Below, in pieces: positions 1 to 8,009 of a stretch of DNA of 44,114 nucleotides. The stretch's first letter is position 1; each line of letters starts with the position of its first letter. The translations under genes were made by a program, and so were the position numbers. Below the pieces are notes generated by a model, which saw nothing but the letters and a program-made list of their open reading frames with translations, ran no database searches and was not told where the DNA came from. The stretch lies in assembly GCA_903882645.1 (NCBI GenBank), contig CAIRXZ010000028.1:1-44114 (forward strand). Direction: 5' to 3'. This stretch comes from an uncultured Acidobacteriia bacterium. Lineage in GTDB: Bacteria; Acidobacteriota; Terriglobia; Bryobacterales; Bryobacteraceae.

Positions 1-75
1 GACCGTCTGGAGCTGACACTTCCGGAGGAGCGGACCCTGTTCGATCCGGTCGACGATTGTAGTGACAAAAAATAG
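1..75 (+). pseudogene. C-terminal fragment of an unidentified gene, cut by an IS end
   Basis: Frame 1 is open from the window edge to a TAG at 73-75. Its 24 residues end in a short tail that begins where an insertion-sequence-like end (TGTAGTGAC, from 58) starts, so the last few residues are probably IS-encoded. The remaining 19 residues (motif LELTLPEERTLFDPV) look protein-like, but I do not recognise the family and the start lies outside the window. It could also be a chance open frame. Confidence 0.25.
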
Positions 76-281
76 CCGAGCTGGCCCTTAACCAACTGAT
101 AGCATACGCATTCCCCTCAAAAAGTGCGGAAAATGGGCTAATTTCGGAGTCGGCTGTCGCGAGGAAAACGGCGATGACGACGACGCGAAAACAGTACACG
201 CCGAAGTTCAAGGCGAAAGTGGCGTTGGAGGCGAGCTACGAGCCCAGGTTTCGGACTTGGGGGCGGGCGCCGCGAGCGTAG
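58..281 (+). mobile_element. Relic of an IS3-family insertion sequence (left end and start of orfA)
   Basis: The stretch starts with TGTAGTGACAAAAAATAG, which has the 5'-TG form of IS3-family ends. It is followed by about 115 nt of leader and then a short frame (174-281) whose first 19 residues match the N-terminal helix-turn-helix start of IS3-type OrfA proteins (motif RKQYTPKFKAKVALEA). Homology is lost after that and no orfB or right end is visible. Family assignment rests on the OrfA motif; the left boundary is an inference. Confidence 0.45.
174..281 (+). pseudogene. Truncated IS3-type transposase OrfA
   Basis: The ATG at 174 opens a 35-residue frame. Residues 5-20 carry the KQYTPKFKAKVALEA signature of the IS3/IS911 OrfA helix-turn-helix, where full proteins are about 90-110 residues. 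From residue 21 the reading is unlike the family and it stops at TAG 279-281. This is a decayed fragment with no function expected. Confidence 0.5.
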
Positions 282-409
282 TGGACGCCGCGTAACGAAC
301 TGTATCGCGAAGCTCCACGCCGGCGGCTGCGGCGCGGATAACGGCCGGGTTGGCTAGGGTGGTTCCACGACAAACCACGACGCGAGTCGCGGCCGCCCCG
401 AGACCGCGG
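282..409. other. Non-coding stretch, nothing recognised
   Basis: This is GC-rich sequence between the IS relic and the 3' end of the methyltransferase gene. An imperfect CGCGG/CCGCG pairing at about 388-408 might form a weak hairpin after the minus-strand gene, but it lacks a U-tract and I do not call a terminator. Confidence 0.3.
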
Positions 410-991
410 CTACTGGGCGCCGTGCGGCGGGATGGTCCAAAGAAACAGCTTGTGGCTCAGATAGGTGTCCTCGTCCTGGTTGCCGACGGTGACCTCCTTC
501 TCCGGCTTCCAATCGCCCATGTCGAACGTGTTGGACACCACGCGCGTGCCCGGTTTCAGGTCCTGGAGCAGCTTGGGACGGAGCTTGAGGTTGACGCTCG
601 AAAGCAGGAACAGCGTCACCACGCTGGCCTCGTGGATATCGGCCTCGAACAGGTCGTTTTCCTCGAATCGGACCAGGTTCTCCACGCCGGCCTGTTTGGC
701 GTTCTCCTTGGCCTCGGCGATGCGCACGGGGTTGATGTCGATTCCGACCGCGCGGGCGCCGTAGTTCTTGGCCGCGGCGATGACGATGCGGCCGTCGCCG
801 CAACCGAGGTCGTAGACGACGTCGGTCTTCTTGACGTCGGCGAGTTTGAGCATAGCCTGAACCGCTTCGTCCGTGGTTGGCACGAAGGGAACGTCCGGCT
901 GGCGCCGGGGCTGCGCGTCCTGGGCAGCGGCGGCGGCAACGGAAAGGGCGGCGACCAGACAGGCGACCGGGACCGCTTCTCTCAACAGCAT
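410..991 (-). CDS. Exported class I SAM-dependent methyltransferase-like protein
   Basis: A 193-residue protein. Residues 1-23 form a typical Sec signal peptide with a cut near AAA-AQ. A Rossmann methyltransferase core follows: motif I VYDLGCGDG (59-67), the acidic end of strand 2 in GIDINP (83-88), and motif ENDLF (111-115). The C-terminal half is shorter than in most cytoplasmic class I enzymes. GGAGG lies about 8 nt before the ATG and supports the start. Known: small exported proteins with this fold are common in Acidobacteria and Planctomycetes, and substrates are mostly unknown. Odd: SAM is not normally thought to be available in the periplasm. The amidase gene lies upstream on the same strand, with about 80 nt between. 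Confidence 0.75.
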   Translation of the reverse strand: MLLREAVPVACLVAALSVAAAAAQDAQPRRQPDVPFVPTTDEAVQAMLKLADVKKTDVVYDLGCGDGRIVIAAAKNYGARAVGIDINPVRIAEAKENAKQAGVENLVRFEENDLFEADIHEASVVTLFLLSSVNLKLRPKLLQDLKPGTRVVSNTFDMGDWKPEKEVTVGNQDEDTYLSHKLFLWTIPPHGAQ

Positions 992-1072
992 GGGACCACC
1001 TCCAGCCTCCGAGAATATCGCATGTAAAGCCCAGGCGCATCCCTCCCGCTCCGGCGTGCGCGCCCGCTGCCC

Positions 1073-2473
1073 TTAGAGGCCCTTGGCCGCCTGCCAGCCG
1101 CCAAAGGCTTGCTCCAGATACGCGGCCACGGCCAGCGCGACATCTTCCCTCCACGGCGCCGCCGCCACCTGAACGGCGATCGGCAGTCCCTCGGTTGATT
1201 CGCCGCAGCGCACTACGGCCGCCGGCCATCCCGCCACGTTGTAGGCCATGGTGTGGCTGAAACCGCGGAAATTCTCGTCGCGGATCGACTCGCCATGGGG
1301 AAGCGCCGGCTGCGTGTACGCCGGGCAGAGCAGCGCGTCGTAGCGGTTGAGGAAAGCGAACATCTCCGCGCGATAGGCGTCCAGCTCGGCCCAGTAGCCG
1401 TGAAGACCGGCGACGTCCGTTCGGTAGCGCTCCAGTTTGTCCAGCCAGCCGGTCAGAAGCGGGTGCGCGCGGGTCGATCCTATGTCCGCGAGGTACTGGC
1501 GCAGGGAATCGCCGCCGTCGGGGCCGATCAGTTTCATTTCCAGATCGTAGGCATCGGCCAGACACGCGGGCCGGGCCTCGTCCATGCAGGCGGTTTCGGC
1601 GGCCAGCGATTTCGCCGCTGCGCGGACCACCCCGGCGACTTCCGGCCTGGCCGCGGCAAACCCGTTATCGGTGTAGAACGCCACGCGCAGATCCCGCAAT
1701 CTCACGGCGGCGGGATCGAGCACGGGCATGCCTACAGCCGTCGGATCGAGGCCATCGGGACCAGCCAGCAACGGCATTGCGGCGATCAAGTCCTCCACGC
1801 GGCGGGCCATGGGGCCGACTTGCCACAGCGATTCGATCCATCCGCCCGCTGGAGGGAAATGGCCGGTACGCGGCAGACGGCCGGAGGTCGGCTTAATACC
1901 GGCGATGCCGCAGAACGCAGCGGGCAGCCGCACGCTGCCCGCCGCATCGCTTCCCAAGCCGAGCGGCGAACCGCATGCCGCGATCAAGGCCGCTTCGCCG
2001 CCGCTGCTGCCTCCCGAGGTGCGGTCGAGACCGTACGGATTGTTGGTGCGCCCGAAGAGCAGGTTGTCGCTTTCGAACGCGAAAAGCAGGTCGGGCAGGT
2101 TGGTTCGGGCCACGGGAATCGCGCCGGCGCCGCGCAGCCGGGCGACCACCGCGGCATCCTGGCTGGAAGCCGCGGCGCCGGCGCGGCCCAGCGTGCCGGC
2201 CGAGCAAACGGTACCCGCGACTTCGATGGAATCCTTGATGCTGAACGGGACGCCGTGGAGCGGGCCCGCGGCCTCGCCCCGCGCCAGCGCTCGATCGGCC
2301 GATGCGGCTTCCCGAAGCGCCCGTTCCGCCAGGACTTCCACGGTGGCGTGAATCCGAGGTTCGACGATCGCGATTTGCTCCAAATGCGCGGCGACCAGTT
2401 CGCGCGAAGACACCTGGCGCTGGCGCACGAGTTGCGCCTGGCGCGTTGCGGAAAAGCTCAGAATCTCATGCAT
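1073..2473 (-). CDS. Amidase-signature family hydrolase
   Basis: A 466-residue amidase of normal family length. The Ser-cisSer-Lys triad is visible: Lys80 in PFSIKDS, Ser156/157 in RTSGGSSGGE, and the nucleophile Ser180 in GSDAAGSVRLPA. The family cleaves C-N bonds of linear amides; the substrate here cannot be told. I chose the Met at 2473 rather than the upstream Met at 2578, because the longer form adds 35 unlike residues and overlaps the brnA gene, whereas the shorter form leaves an 11-nt gap after it. There is no signal peptide, so it is probably cytoplasmic. It may be cotranscribed with the brnT-brnA module just upstream. Confidence 0.88.
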   Translation of the reverse strand: MHEILSFSATRQAQLVRQRQVSSRELVAAHLEQIAIVEPRIHATVEVLAERALREAASADRALARGEAAGPLHGVPFSIKDSIEVAGTVCSAGTLGRAGAAASSQDAAVVARLRGAGAIPVARTNLPDLLFAFESDNLLFGRTNNPYGLDRTSGGSSGGEAALIAACGSPLGLGSDAAGSVRLPAAFCGIAGIKPTSGRLPRTGHFPPAGGWIESLWQVGPMARRVEDLIAAMPLLAGPDGLDPTAVGMPVLDPAAVRLRDLRVAFYTDNGFAAARPEVAGVVRAAAKSLAAETACMDEARPACLADAYDLEMKLIGPDGGDSLRQYLADIGSTRAHPLLTGWLDKLERYRTDVAGLHGYWAELDAYRAEMFAFLNRYDALLCPAYTQPALPHGESIRDENFRGFSHTMAYNVAGWPAAVVRCGESTEGLPIAVQVAAAPWREDVALAVAAYLEQAFGGWQAAKGL

Positions 2474-2484
2474 GGAGTGAGCGC

Positions 2485-2787
2485 TCAACCTCGCTGCCCC
2501 GGAGCCAGATTCGCATCCATGAAGGTTCGGAGCACGGCGTTGATCCGCGTTTGGTAGCCCTTCTGTTTCCGCAACCATTCGAGGAGATCCGCATCGAGCC
2601 GGATCGTGATGGTCTGCTTTGCCGCCGGCATGACCACGCGCGCCTTCTCCCAGAACTCCGCATCGGTCGGCCGCACCTCCGGGTCGCTCTCGATCGCTCG
2701 CCGGACTCGGTGATCGCTCAGGGAACGGAGGCGCTTCCAGTCGGTGCGTTCCTTAACTGAAATTCCCCCAGTACGCTTCTCTTTCAT
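2485..2787 (-). CDS. brnA: BrnA-family antitoxin
   Basis: A 100-residue protein with the BrnA layout: a basic N-terminus, a central DAEFWEKARVV stretch (42-52), then a ribbon-helix-helix segment (58-93, ITIRLDADLLEWLR then GYQTRINAVLRTFM). Known: BrnA neutralises the RNase toxin BrnT and represses the operon through its RHH domain. The start lies inside the 3' end of brnT (35-nt overlap), the usual toxin-first order for this module. The call is supported by both sequence and arrangement. Confidence 0.85.
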   Translation of the reverse strand: MKEKRTGGISVKERTDWKRLRSLSDHRVRRAIESDPEVRPTDAEFWEKARVVMPAAKQTITIRLDADLLEWLRKQKGYQTRINAVLRTFMDANLAPGQRG

Positions 2788-3028
2788 GTCGTTCCGCCTT
2801 CCACGCCGAAATGATTCGGCGCTCAGTCCGAGACACGTCGGTGTAGATCACCGTGATCTCAATGCCGTTTACGATGCCAATCGCGTACACGCGACCCTCG
2901 TGGTACCGAAAACGGTCGTCCACTCTCTCCAGCGTGAGACCTTCGAAGATCTTCACGGCGTCCTCGAACGCAATGCCGTGATGGGCAAGGTTGTGCCGGT
3001 TCTTCTTCGGGTCCCAAGTGTAGCTCAT
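2753..3028 (-). CDS. brnT: BrnT-family ribonuclease toxin
   Basis: A 91-residue protein, the normal BrnT size. It carries the family landmarks WDPKKNRHNLAHHGIAFEDA (5-24) and RIISAWKAERHEREAYW (71-87), with the basic residues expected of this RelE-like RNase fold. It acts in the cytoplasm by cleaving RNA until bound by BrnA. The gene is first in the operon and overlaps brnA. A pair of ACAT/ATGT palindromes sits 5-21 nt upstream of the ATG and is the likely autoregulatory site. No strong Shine-Dalgarno sequence is visible, so expression may be weak. Confidence 0.87.
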   Translation of the reverse strand: MSYTWDPKKNRHNLAHHGIAFEDAVKIFEGLTLERVDDRFRYHEGRVYAIGIVNGIEITVIYTDVSRTERRIISAWKAERHEREAYWGNFS

Positions 3029-3032
3029 GGAA

Positions 3033-3049
3033 ACATATGTACATTATGT
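3033..3049. promoter_or_regulatory. Candidate BrnA operator: two adjacent ACAT/ATGT palindromes
   Basis: ACATATGT is followed directly by ACATTATGT, 5-21 nt before the brnT start codon. Each half is nearly self-complementary, and together they form an AT-rich island in GC-rich DNA. Ribbon-helix-helix antitoxins of TA operons bind such short repeated sites. The position is seen; the binding is inferred. Confidence 0.4.
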
Positions 3050-3183
3050 ATTTACGCATGGGCGTTGCGCAAGTGCGGTCCCTGCCCGAATCCGAACGGT
3101 CTCGCTCGCCACGGAGCTAGTACCTTTCTATTACTGCCAAAAAGACCTCTTGAACCCTAATATTGGAACTGGGACGAGGTTAG

Positions 3184-4530
3184 GTGACAGTTCTTGCGCG
3201 CCTGGGTTCACGGGTTTGGATTGCCGCGGCGGCGGTTGCCGCAGGCGCGCTCGTGTGGGCCGCCACCGTCGACGCGCCGACAGTCCCGCCGTATTTGTTC
3301 ACTTCGGCCCCGCGCTACGAGCCGCAAGCTTGGCTCGCCGGCCGCGACAGGTTCCCATCCGGAGCGGTCCTGACCTTCGTCTCGGGGCAGAGGCGGCGGC
3401 CGCTGGCTCCCGGTTTCTACGCTTCCGCCGACCCCGCCGTCTCCTTCGATGGCGCGCGGGCGCTGTTCGCCGCGAAGCGTGAGGCGGCGGGGCATTGGCA
3501 GGTTTGGGAGACCGCCATCGAAAACGGCGTTCCCCGGCAGGTCTCCGCCTGCGATTCCGATTGCGTCCGCCCGCTCTACCTGCCCGATGGCCGCGTGGTC
3601 TACACGCGGACCGCCGCCCAGGGGTCCGAGATCGAAATCCTGCCGCTGGCGGGCGGCAAACCCGAGCGCCTGACCTTCGTTCCGGGACGGTACATGACCG
3701 ATGACGTGCTGCGCGATGGCCGGATTCTGTTCGAGTACGCCGGCCAGGGCGGCACGCGCGAACTGTTCACGGTCTACCCGGACGGCACAGGCGTCGAATC
3801 GCTGCGCTGCGATCACGGACCGGACCGCTCGGAAGCGCGGCAGATCTCCTCCGGCGACGTGATTTTCAGCTCCGGCGGGCATCTGGCGCGATTTGCCTCG
3901 GCGCTGGCGGCGCAGGCGGATGTCGCCCAGCCAAGAGGCGAGCCGGCCGGACCGGTCGCGGAAATCGCCGCGGGAAGCTGGCTCATGGCGTTGCGCCGCG
4001 GTCCTGCCGGTCCGTTCGGCCTCTCTGTCTGGAACGCAGCCACGGCGCAAACCAGGGAGATCGAGGCCCCCCGAGGCGCGAATGCCGTTCAGCCGGCGCT
4101 GGTGGCCGCCCGCGTTCCGCCGCGTGAGTTTCCATCCGCGTTGGTGACCACGAGGACCGCCGGGAACCTGCTCTGCCTGAACGCCAGGCAGTCGAAGACC
4201 CCGATCGCCGGGGAAGTGAGCGCCGTGCGGGTCTATACCCGAAGCGCCGGCGGCGCGCCGGTCGTCCTCGGCCAGGCGGCGGTGGAACGGGACGGCTCGT
4301 TTTACGTTCAGGTCCCCGCCGATCAGCCTCTCCGAGTGGAGCTGCTGGACCCCGCCGGCCGCGCCGTTCGCGCCGAGCGCGACTGGTTCTGGATGCGCCC
4401 CAGCGAGCAGAGGATCTGCGTGGGATGCCACGCCGGTCCCGAGCGCGCGCCGGAGAACAAAGTCCCCGAGGTCCTGCTGCGCAGCACCGTCCCCGTGAAA
4501 ATGCTTGGGGACGCCGGAAGGACGCAATGA
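3184..4530 (+). CDS. Exported TolB/PD40-type propeller protein with a haem-c site (HzsA-like)
   Basis: A 448-residue protein starting with GTG; GACGAGG lies just upstream. Residues 11-29 form a signal peptide or membrane anchor. The middle has PD40/TolB-like blades (about 82-100, 135-155, 172-190) and resembles the propeller of hydrazine synthase alpha-subunit-like proteins. Near the C-terminus is one CVGCH haem-c motif (412-416), followed by GPERAPENKVP. Inferred role: periplasmic or membrane-bound c-type cytochrome linked to an oxidative enzyme. It is the first gene of a six-gene run and its TGA overlaps the next ATG (ATGA). A TAATAT box at 3158 could be a -10, but its -35 is poor. True hydrazine synthase is not implied. 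Confidence 0.65.
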   Translation: MTVLARLGSRVWIAAAAVAAGALVWAATVDAPTVPPYLFTSAPRYEPQAWLAGRDRFPSGAVLTFVSGQRRRPLAPGFYASADPAVSFDGARALFAAKREAAGHWQVWETAIENGVPRQVSACDSDCVRPLYLPDGRVVYTRTAAQGSEIEILPLAGGKPERLTFVPGRYMTDDVLRDGRILFEYAGQGGTRELFTVYPDGTGVESLRCDHGPDRSEARQISSGDVIFSSGGHLARFASALAAQADVAQPRGEPAGPVAEIAAGSWLMALRRGPAGPFGLSVWNAATAQTREIEAPRGANAVQPALVAARVPPREFPSALVTTRTAGNLLCLNARQSKTPIAGEVSAVRVYTRSAGGAPVVLGQAAVERDGSFYVQVPADQPLRVELLDPAGRAVRAERDWFWMRPSEQRICVGCHAGPERAPENKVPEVLLRSTVPVKMLGDAGRTQ

Positions 4531-6164
4531 CCATCCAGAACACGCTCCGAATCCTCGCTATCTGCATCACGCCGTGCGCCTTGTTTGGGGCCGACCCCGC
4601 TCCCGCGCAGATCCGCTTCGACGACGTCACCGCTCAATCCGGCATTCAATTCGTCCATTCCTTCGGCGCGGAACGGCTCGGCTCCCTGCTCGAGAGCACT
4701 GGCGCGGGCTGCACGTGGTTCGATTACAACAACGATGGCAGGCCGGACCTGTTCGTGGTCAGCGGACGGCCCCTGGAGAAGGGGATGCATCCGTATCCGC
4801 TGCGGAAAGCCCCGGAGACGCCGCCGCACAATCATCTCTATCGCAACGATGGCAACGGGAAGTTCACCGACGTGACGGATCAGGCCGGAGTCGCGGGCGA
4901 TAGCTTCAGTTTCTCCGCGGTGGCCGCCGATTTCGATAACGACGGCCGCACGGATCTGCTGGTCATGAGCTACGGCAAAGTGACCCTCTATCGAAACAAG
5001 GGCGACGGGACGTTCGAGGACGTGACCGCCAAGGCCGGGCTTGGCAAGGTGGACCGCTGGGCCATCAACGCCTCGTGGCTGGACTACGACCGCGACGGCT
5101 GCATCGACCTGTTTATCGGCCGCTACGTGAAGTTCGACCCGACCTATCGATCTTACTACGCCGCCGATAACTATCCGGGCCCGCTCGATTACGAGGCCGA
5201 CACCAGTCTGCTATTTCACAGCAACTGCAACGGTACTTTCACGGACGTCAGCGAAAAATCCGGCATCGCGGCCTTCAAGGGCCGGGCCATGGGCGTGACG
5301 GCGGCCGATTTCGACGGCGACGGATACCCGGATATCTACGTCGCCAACGACAAGACCGAGAACTTTCTGTTCCACAACAAGCGCGACGGCACGTTCGAAG
5401 AGATCGCGCTCGAAGCCGGCGCCGCCTTCGGGCAGAACGGCGAGAACACCGGCGCCATGGGCCCCGTGTTTTTCGACATGGACAACCGCGGCGCCATGGA
5501 TCTCTGGGTCACCGATTCCAAGTACAACCGGCTCTTGAAGAACACCGGCAAGCTGCCGTTTACGGATGTGACGCAGCAGGCCGGCATCTCGCAGTTGACC
5601 GCGCAGTACACGAGCTGGGGCTCGGGCGTCTACGATTTCGATAACGACGGCCTGAGGGACATCTTCATCTCCCACGGCGGCCTGATCCACCTGGTCCCGC
5701 AAGAGGATTCGTTGTTCCGAAACCTGGGCGGGGGCAAGTTTCAGGACGTTTCCACCGGGGCGGGGCCGTTTTTCGACACGAAAAACGTCGGCCGCGGCGC
5801 CTGCTTCGCCGATTACGACAACGACGGCAAGGTGGATGCTTTCCTGGTCAACCTGGGAGCCCCCGGACAGTTGCTGCACAATGCGACGGCCGGCGCGGGG
5901 CACTGGCTGATGGTGCGCCTTGTCGGGACCAAAAGCAATCGGGATGGCATCGGCGCGACGGTGGAGGTGAACGCCGGCGGGTTGAAGCAGCGGTCCCAAC
6001 GGGTGGCGGGATCGGGCTACCTGAGCCAGGACGATTGGCGGCTGCATTTCGGCCTGGGGGCGAACACCCGCGCCACGAGCGTCACGGTGACGTGGCCGGG
6101 CGGCGCGAAGCAGGTCCTCGAAAACGTGCCCGCGGACCAGGTTGTCACGGTGACGGAGAAATAA
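4527..6164 (+). CDS. Exported CRTAC1-like protein (FG-GAP/VCBS repeats, ASPIC/UnbV)
   Basis: A 545-residue protein. The start at 4527 overlaps the upstream stop (ATGA) and gives a signal peptide (1-20); a longer open frame upstream lies inside the preceding gene and is not used. Seven calcium-loop-like repeats of the form D-x-D-x-D-G-x-x-D are visible, beginning with FDYNNDGRPDLFV (65-77); the fifth (DMDNRGAMD) has a changed loop. The C-terminus is an ASPIC/UnbV domain (about 468-545, from GHWLMVRLVG to the end). The fold is a beta-propeller with bound calcium, periplasmic or cell-surface. The biochemical role of bacterial members is not settled. Three nt separate it from the next gene. Confidence 0.85.
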   Translation: MTIQNTLRILAICITPCALFGADPAPAQIRFDDVTAQSGIQFVHSFGAERLGSLLESTGAGCTWFDYNNDGRPDLFVVSGRPLEKGMHPYPLRKAPETPPHNHLYRNDGNGKFTDVTDQAGVAGDSFSFSAVAADFDNDGRTDLLVMSYGKVTLYRNKGDGTFEDVTAKAGLGKVDRWAINASWLDYDRDGCIDLFIGRYVKFDPTYRSYYAADNYPGPLDYEADTSLLFHSNCNGTFTDVSEKSGIAAFKGRAMGVTAADFDGDGYPDIYVANDKTENFLFHNKRDGTFEEIALEAGAAFGQNGENTGAMGPVFFDMDNRGAMDLWVTDSKYNRLLKNTGKLPFTDVTQQAGISQLTAQYTSWGSGVYDFDNDGLRDIFISHGGLIHLVPQEDSLFRNLGGGKFQDVSTGAGPFFDTKNVGRGACFADYDNDGKVDAFLVNLGAPGQLLHNATAGAGHWLMVRLVGTKSNRDGIGATVEVNAGGLKQRSQRVAGSGYLSQDDWRLHFGLGANTRATSVTVTWPGGAKQVLENVPADQVVTVTEK

Positions 6165-6167
6165 GCG

Positions 6168-8009
6168 ATGCGGTTCGGGATCGTCGCCGGGATGGTTTTC
6201 GCGCTTCTGCTCTTGGGGCAGCCGGTTCCGGACGTCAAGAACCGCTATCCCAGCCCCGACGATCTAGCCGTATCTCCCGATGGAAAGCGGCTGTTCGTGG
6301 TCTGCTCGGGCACGGACGAACTGGTGGCGGTGGACCCGCTTGCGAAATCGGTAGCCGGCCGCGTGCCGGTGGGACGCGTGCCCCGCGGGGTCGCCGTCAG
6401 CCCGGACGGAACGCGCCTGTACGTGACCAACTCCTGGTCGGATACGGTCACGGAGATCGACGCCGGTTCGCTGAAGGCCATCCGCACGCTCCCGGCCGGC
6501 TTTGAACCCACCGGCATTGCGATGGACGGACGGCGCGGGACTCTCTACGTGGCGAACCGCATCGGCGGCGACGTTTCGCTGATCGATCTCGAAAGCGGCC
6601 AGGACGCGCGGCGCCTCCCGGCGGGACGCGGCGCCAGCTACGTGTCCGCTTCCGCGGACGGCTCGCGCGTGTTTGTCACCCACATTTACCCCAACCCCGG
6701 CAAGTGGCGCGCCGAGCCGGAGTCCGAAATCACCGAGGTCGATGCCGAGCATCGGATCGTCGCCTCCCGTATGCGCCTCCACAATGTCGGCGGCGTGTTT
6801 CATCTGGCCCTCTCGCGCGACGGCCGGCTGGGCATCGCGGCGCAGATGCGCCCAAAGAATCTGGTCCCGCTCGCGCACGTCGAGCACGGCTGGGCCTTGG
6901 GAAACTCGATCGCGGTCTTCGGCGACGACGTGGGCGGCGTCGTGCAGTTGCCGCTCGATGAAATCGAGAGCTACTTCTCGCTGCCGTTCGGCGTCGCCAT
7001 AGCGCCGGACAAGTCCAAAGCGTACGTTTCGGCCAGCGGCACGGACGAAGTCGCGATCCTCGATTTGCGCCGGCTGGTCGCGGCCGCGCGCTCTCCGGAG
7101 GCCGCCGGCCTGGCGAACGATTTGTCGGCCTCCGCGAAGTACGTGCTGGCGAGGATCCCCGTGGGCCGGAACCCCAGAAGCATCGCGCTATCGCCCGGCG
7201 GCGGCACGCTGTACGTGGCCAACCGGCTGGACGACGCTATTTCGATCGTCGACACGGCGCGCGGCGTTGTGACCGGCTCCGTATCGCTCGGCGGACCTGC
7301 CGCGCTGACCGCCGAACGCCGCGGCGAGCGCTTGTTCTACTCTTCAAAGTACGCCTGGGGGAACCAGTTCGGATGCGCCAACTGCCACCTCGACTCCACC
7401 TTCGACGGTCTTCAGTGGGATCTCGAACCGGACGGCTTCGGCATCGATATCGTCGATAACCGGCAGCTCGAAGACATCGGCGGAACGCCGCCCTACAAGT
7501 GGAACGGGGGCAACCCGGACCTGCCCACCGAGTGCGGGCCGCGAACCGAACGGTATTTCTTCCGCTCGCAGGGGTTCCGCGGCGGAGATCTGGAGGACCT
7601 GGCGCAGTACGTCATGTCCATTCCGCTTCGGCCCAACCGCTACCGGCTTCCAAACGGCGACCTGACGCCCGCCCAGGAGCGCGGCAAGGATGTTTTCGAG
7701 CGGACCAGGAAGAAGGACGGCACGCCTATACCCGACATGCTCCAGTGTTTCGTGTGCCATTCCGGACCGTATTACACCAACCTGCAACTGACCGACGTCG
7801 GCACGGGCAAGCCGACCGACCGTTCGCCGAAAATCGATGTCCCGCAGTTGACCAACGTGGTCTACAGCGCTCCTTACCTCCACGACGGGTCGGCCCGCAC
7901 CCTCGAGGAAATCTGGACGGTTTTTAACCCCAACGACCAGCACGGCGTCAGCAACGATCTAACCAAGGATGAGCTGAACGACCTCATCGAGTATCTGAAA
8001 ACGCTATGA
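6168..8009 (+). CDS. YncE-like propeller fused to a di-haem cytochrome c peroxidase/MauG-like domain
   Basis: A 613-residue protein with a signal peptide (1-20). Residues about 25-395 contain at least six YncE/YVTN-type repeats (for example AVSPDGTRLYVTNS, SPGGGTLYVANR). Two haem-c motifs follow, CANCH (403-407) and CFVCH (527-531), and the family motif APYLHDGSARTLEE lies near the end. Known: this domain pair belongs to the CcpA/MauG superfamily of periplasmic di-haem peroxidases and oxidases; propeller fusions are found in Planctomycetes and Acidobacteria. Inferred role: oxidation of a small molecule or protein, with electrons passed to other c-type haems such as the product at 3184. Its stop overlaps the next start. 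Confidence 0.82.
   Translation: MRFGIVAGMVFALLLLGQPVPDVKNRYPSPDDLAVSPDGKRLFVVCSGTDELVAVDPLAKSVAGRVPVGRVPRGVAVSPDGTRLYVTNSWSDTVTEIDAGSLKAIRTLPAGFEPTGIAMDGRRGTLYVANRIGGDVSLIDLESGQDARRLPAGRGASYVSASADGSRVFVTHIYPNPGKWRAEPESEITEVDAEHRIVASRMRLHNVGGVFHLALSRDGRLGIAAQMRPKNLVPLAHVEHGWALGNSIAVFGDDVGGVVQLPLDEIESYFSLPFGVAIAPDKSKAYVSASGTDEVAILDLRRLVAAARSPEAAGLANDLSASAKYVLARIPVGRNPRSIALSPGGGTLYVANRLDDAISIVDTARGVVTGSVSLGGPAALTAERRGERLFYSSKYAWGNQFGCANCHLDSTFDGLQWDLEPDGFGIDIVDNRQLEDIGGTPPYKWNGGNPDLPTECGPRTERYFFRSQGFRGGDLEDLAQYVMSIPLRPNRYRLPNGDLTPAQERGKDVFERTRKKDGTPIPDMLQCFVCHSGPYYTNLQLTDVGTGKPTDRSPKIDVPQLTNVVYSAPYLHDGSARTLEEIWTVFNPNDQHGVSNDLTKDELNDLIEYLKTL

Noticed and set aside
3184-4530. Calling the first operon gene a hydrazine synthase subunit
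   Set aside because: Only one haem motif and a general propeller similarity are seen, and no partner subunits are encoded nearby.
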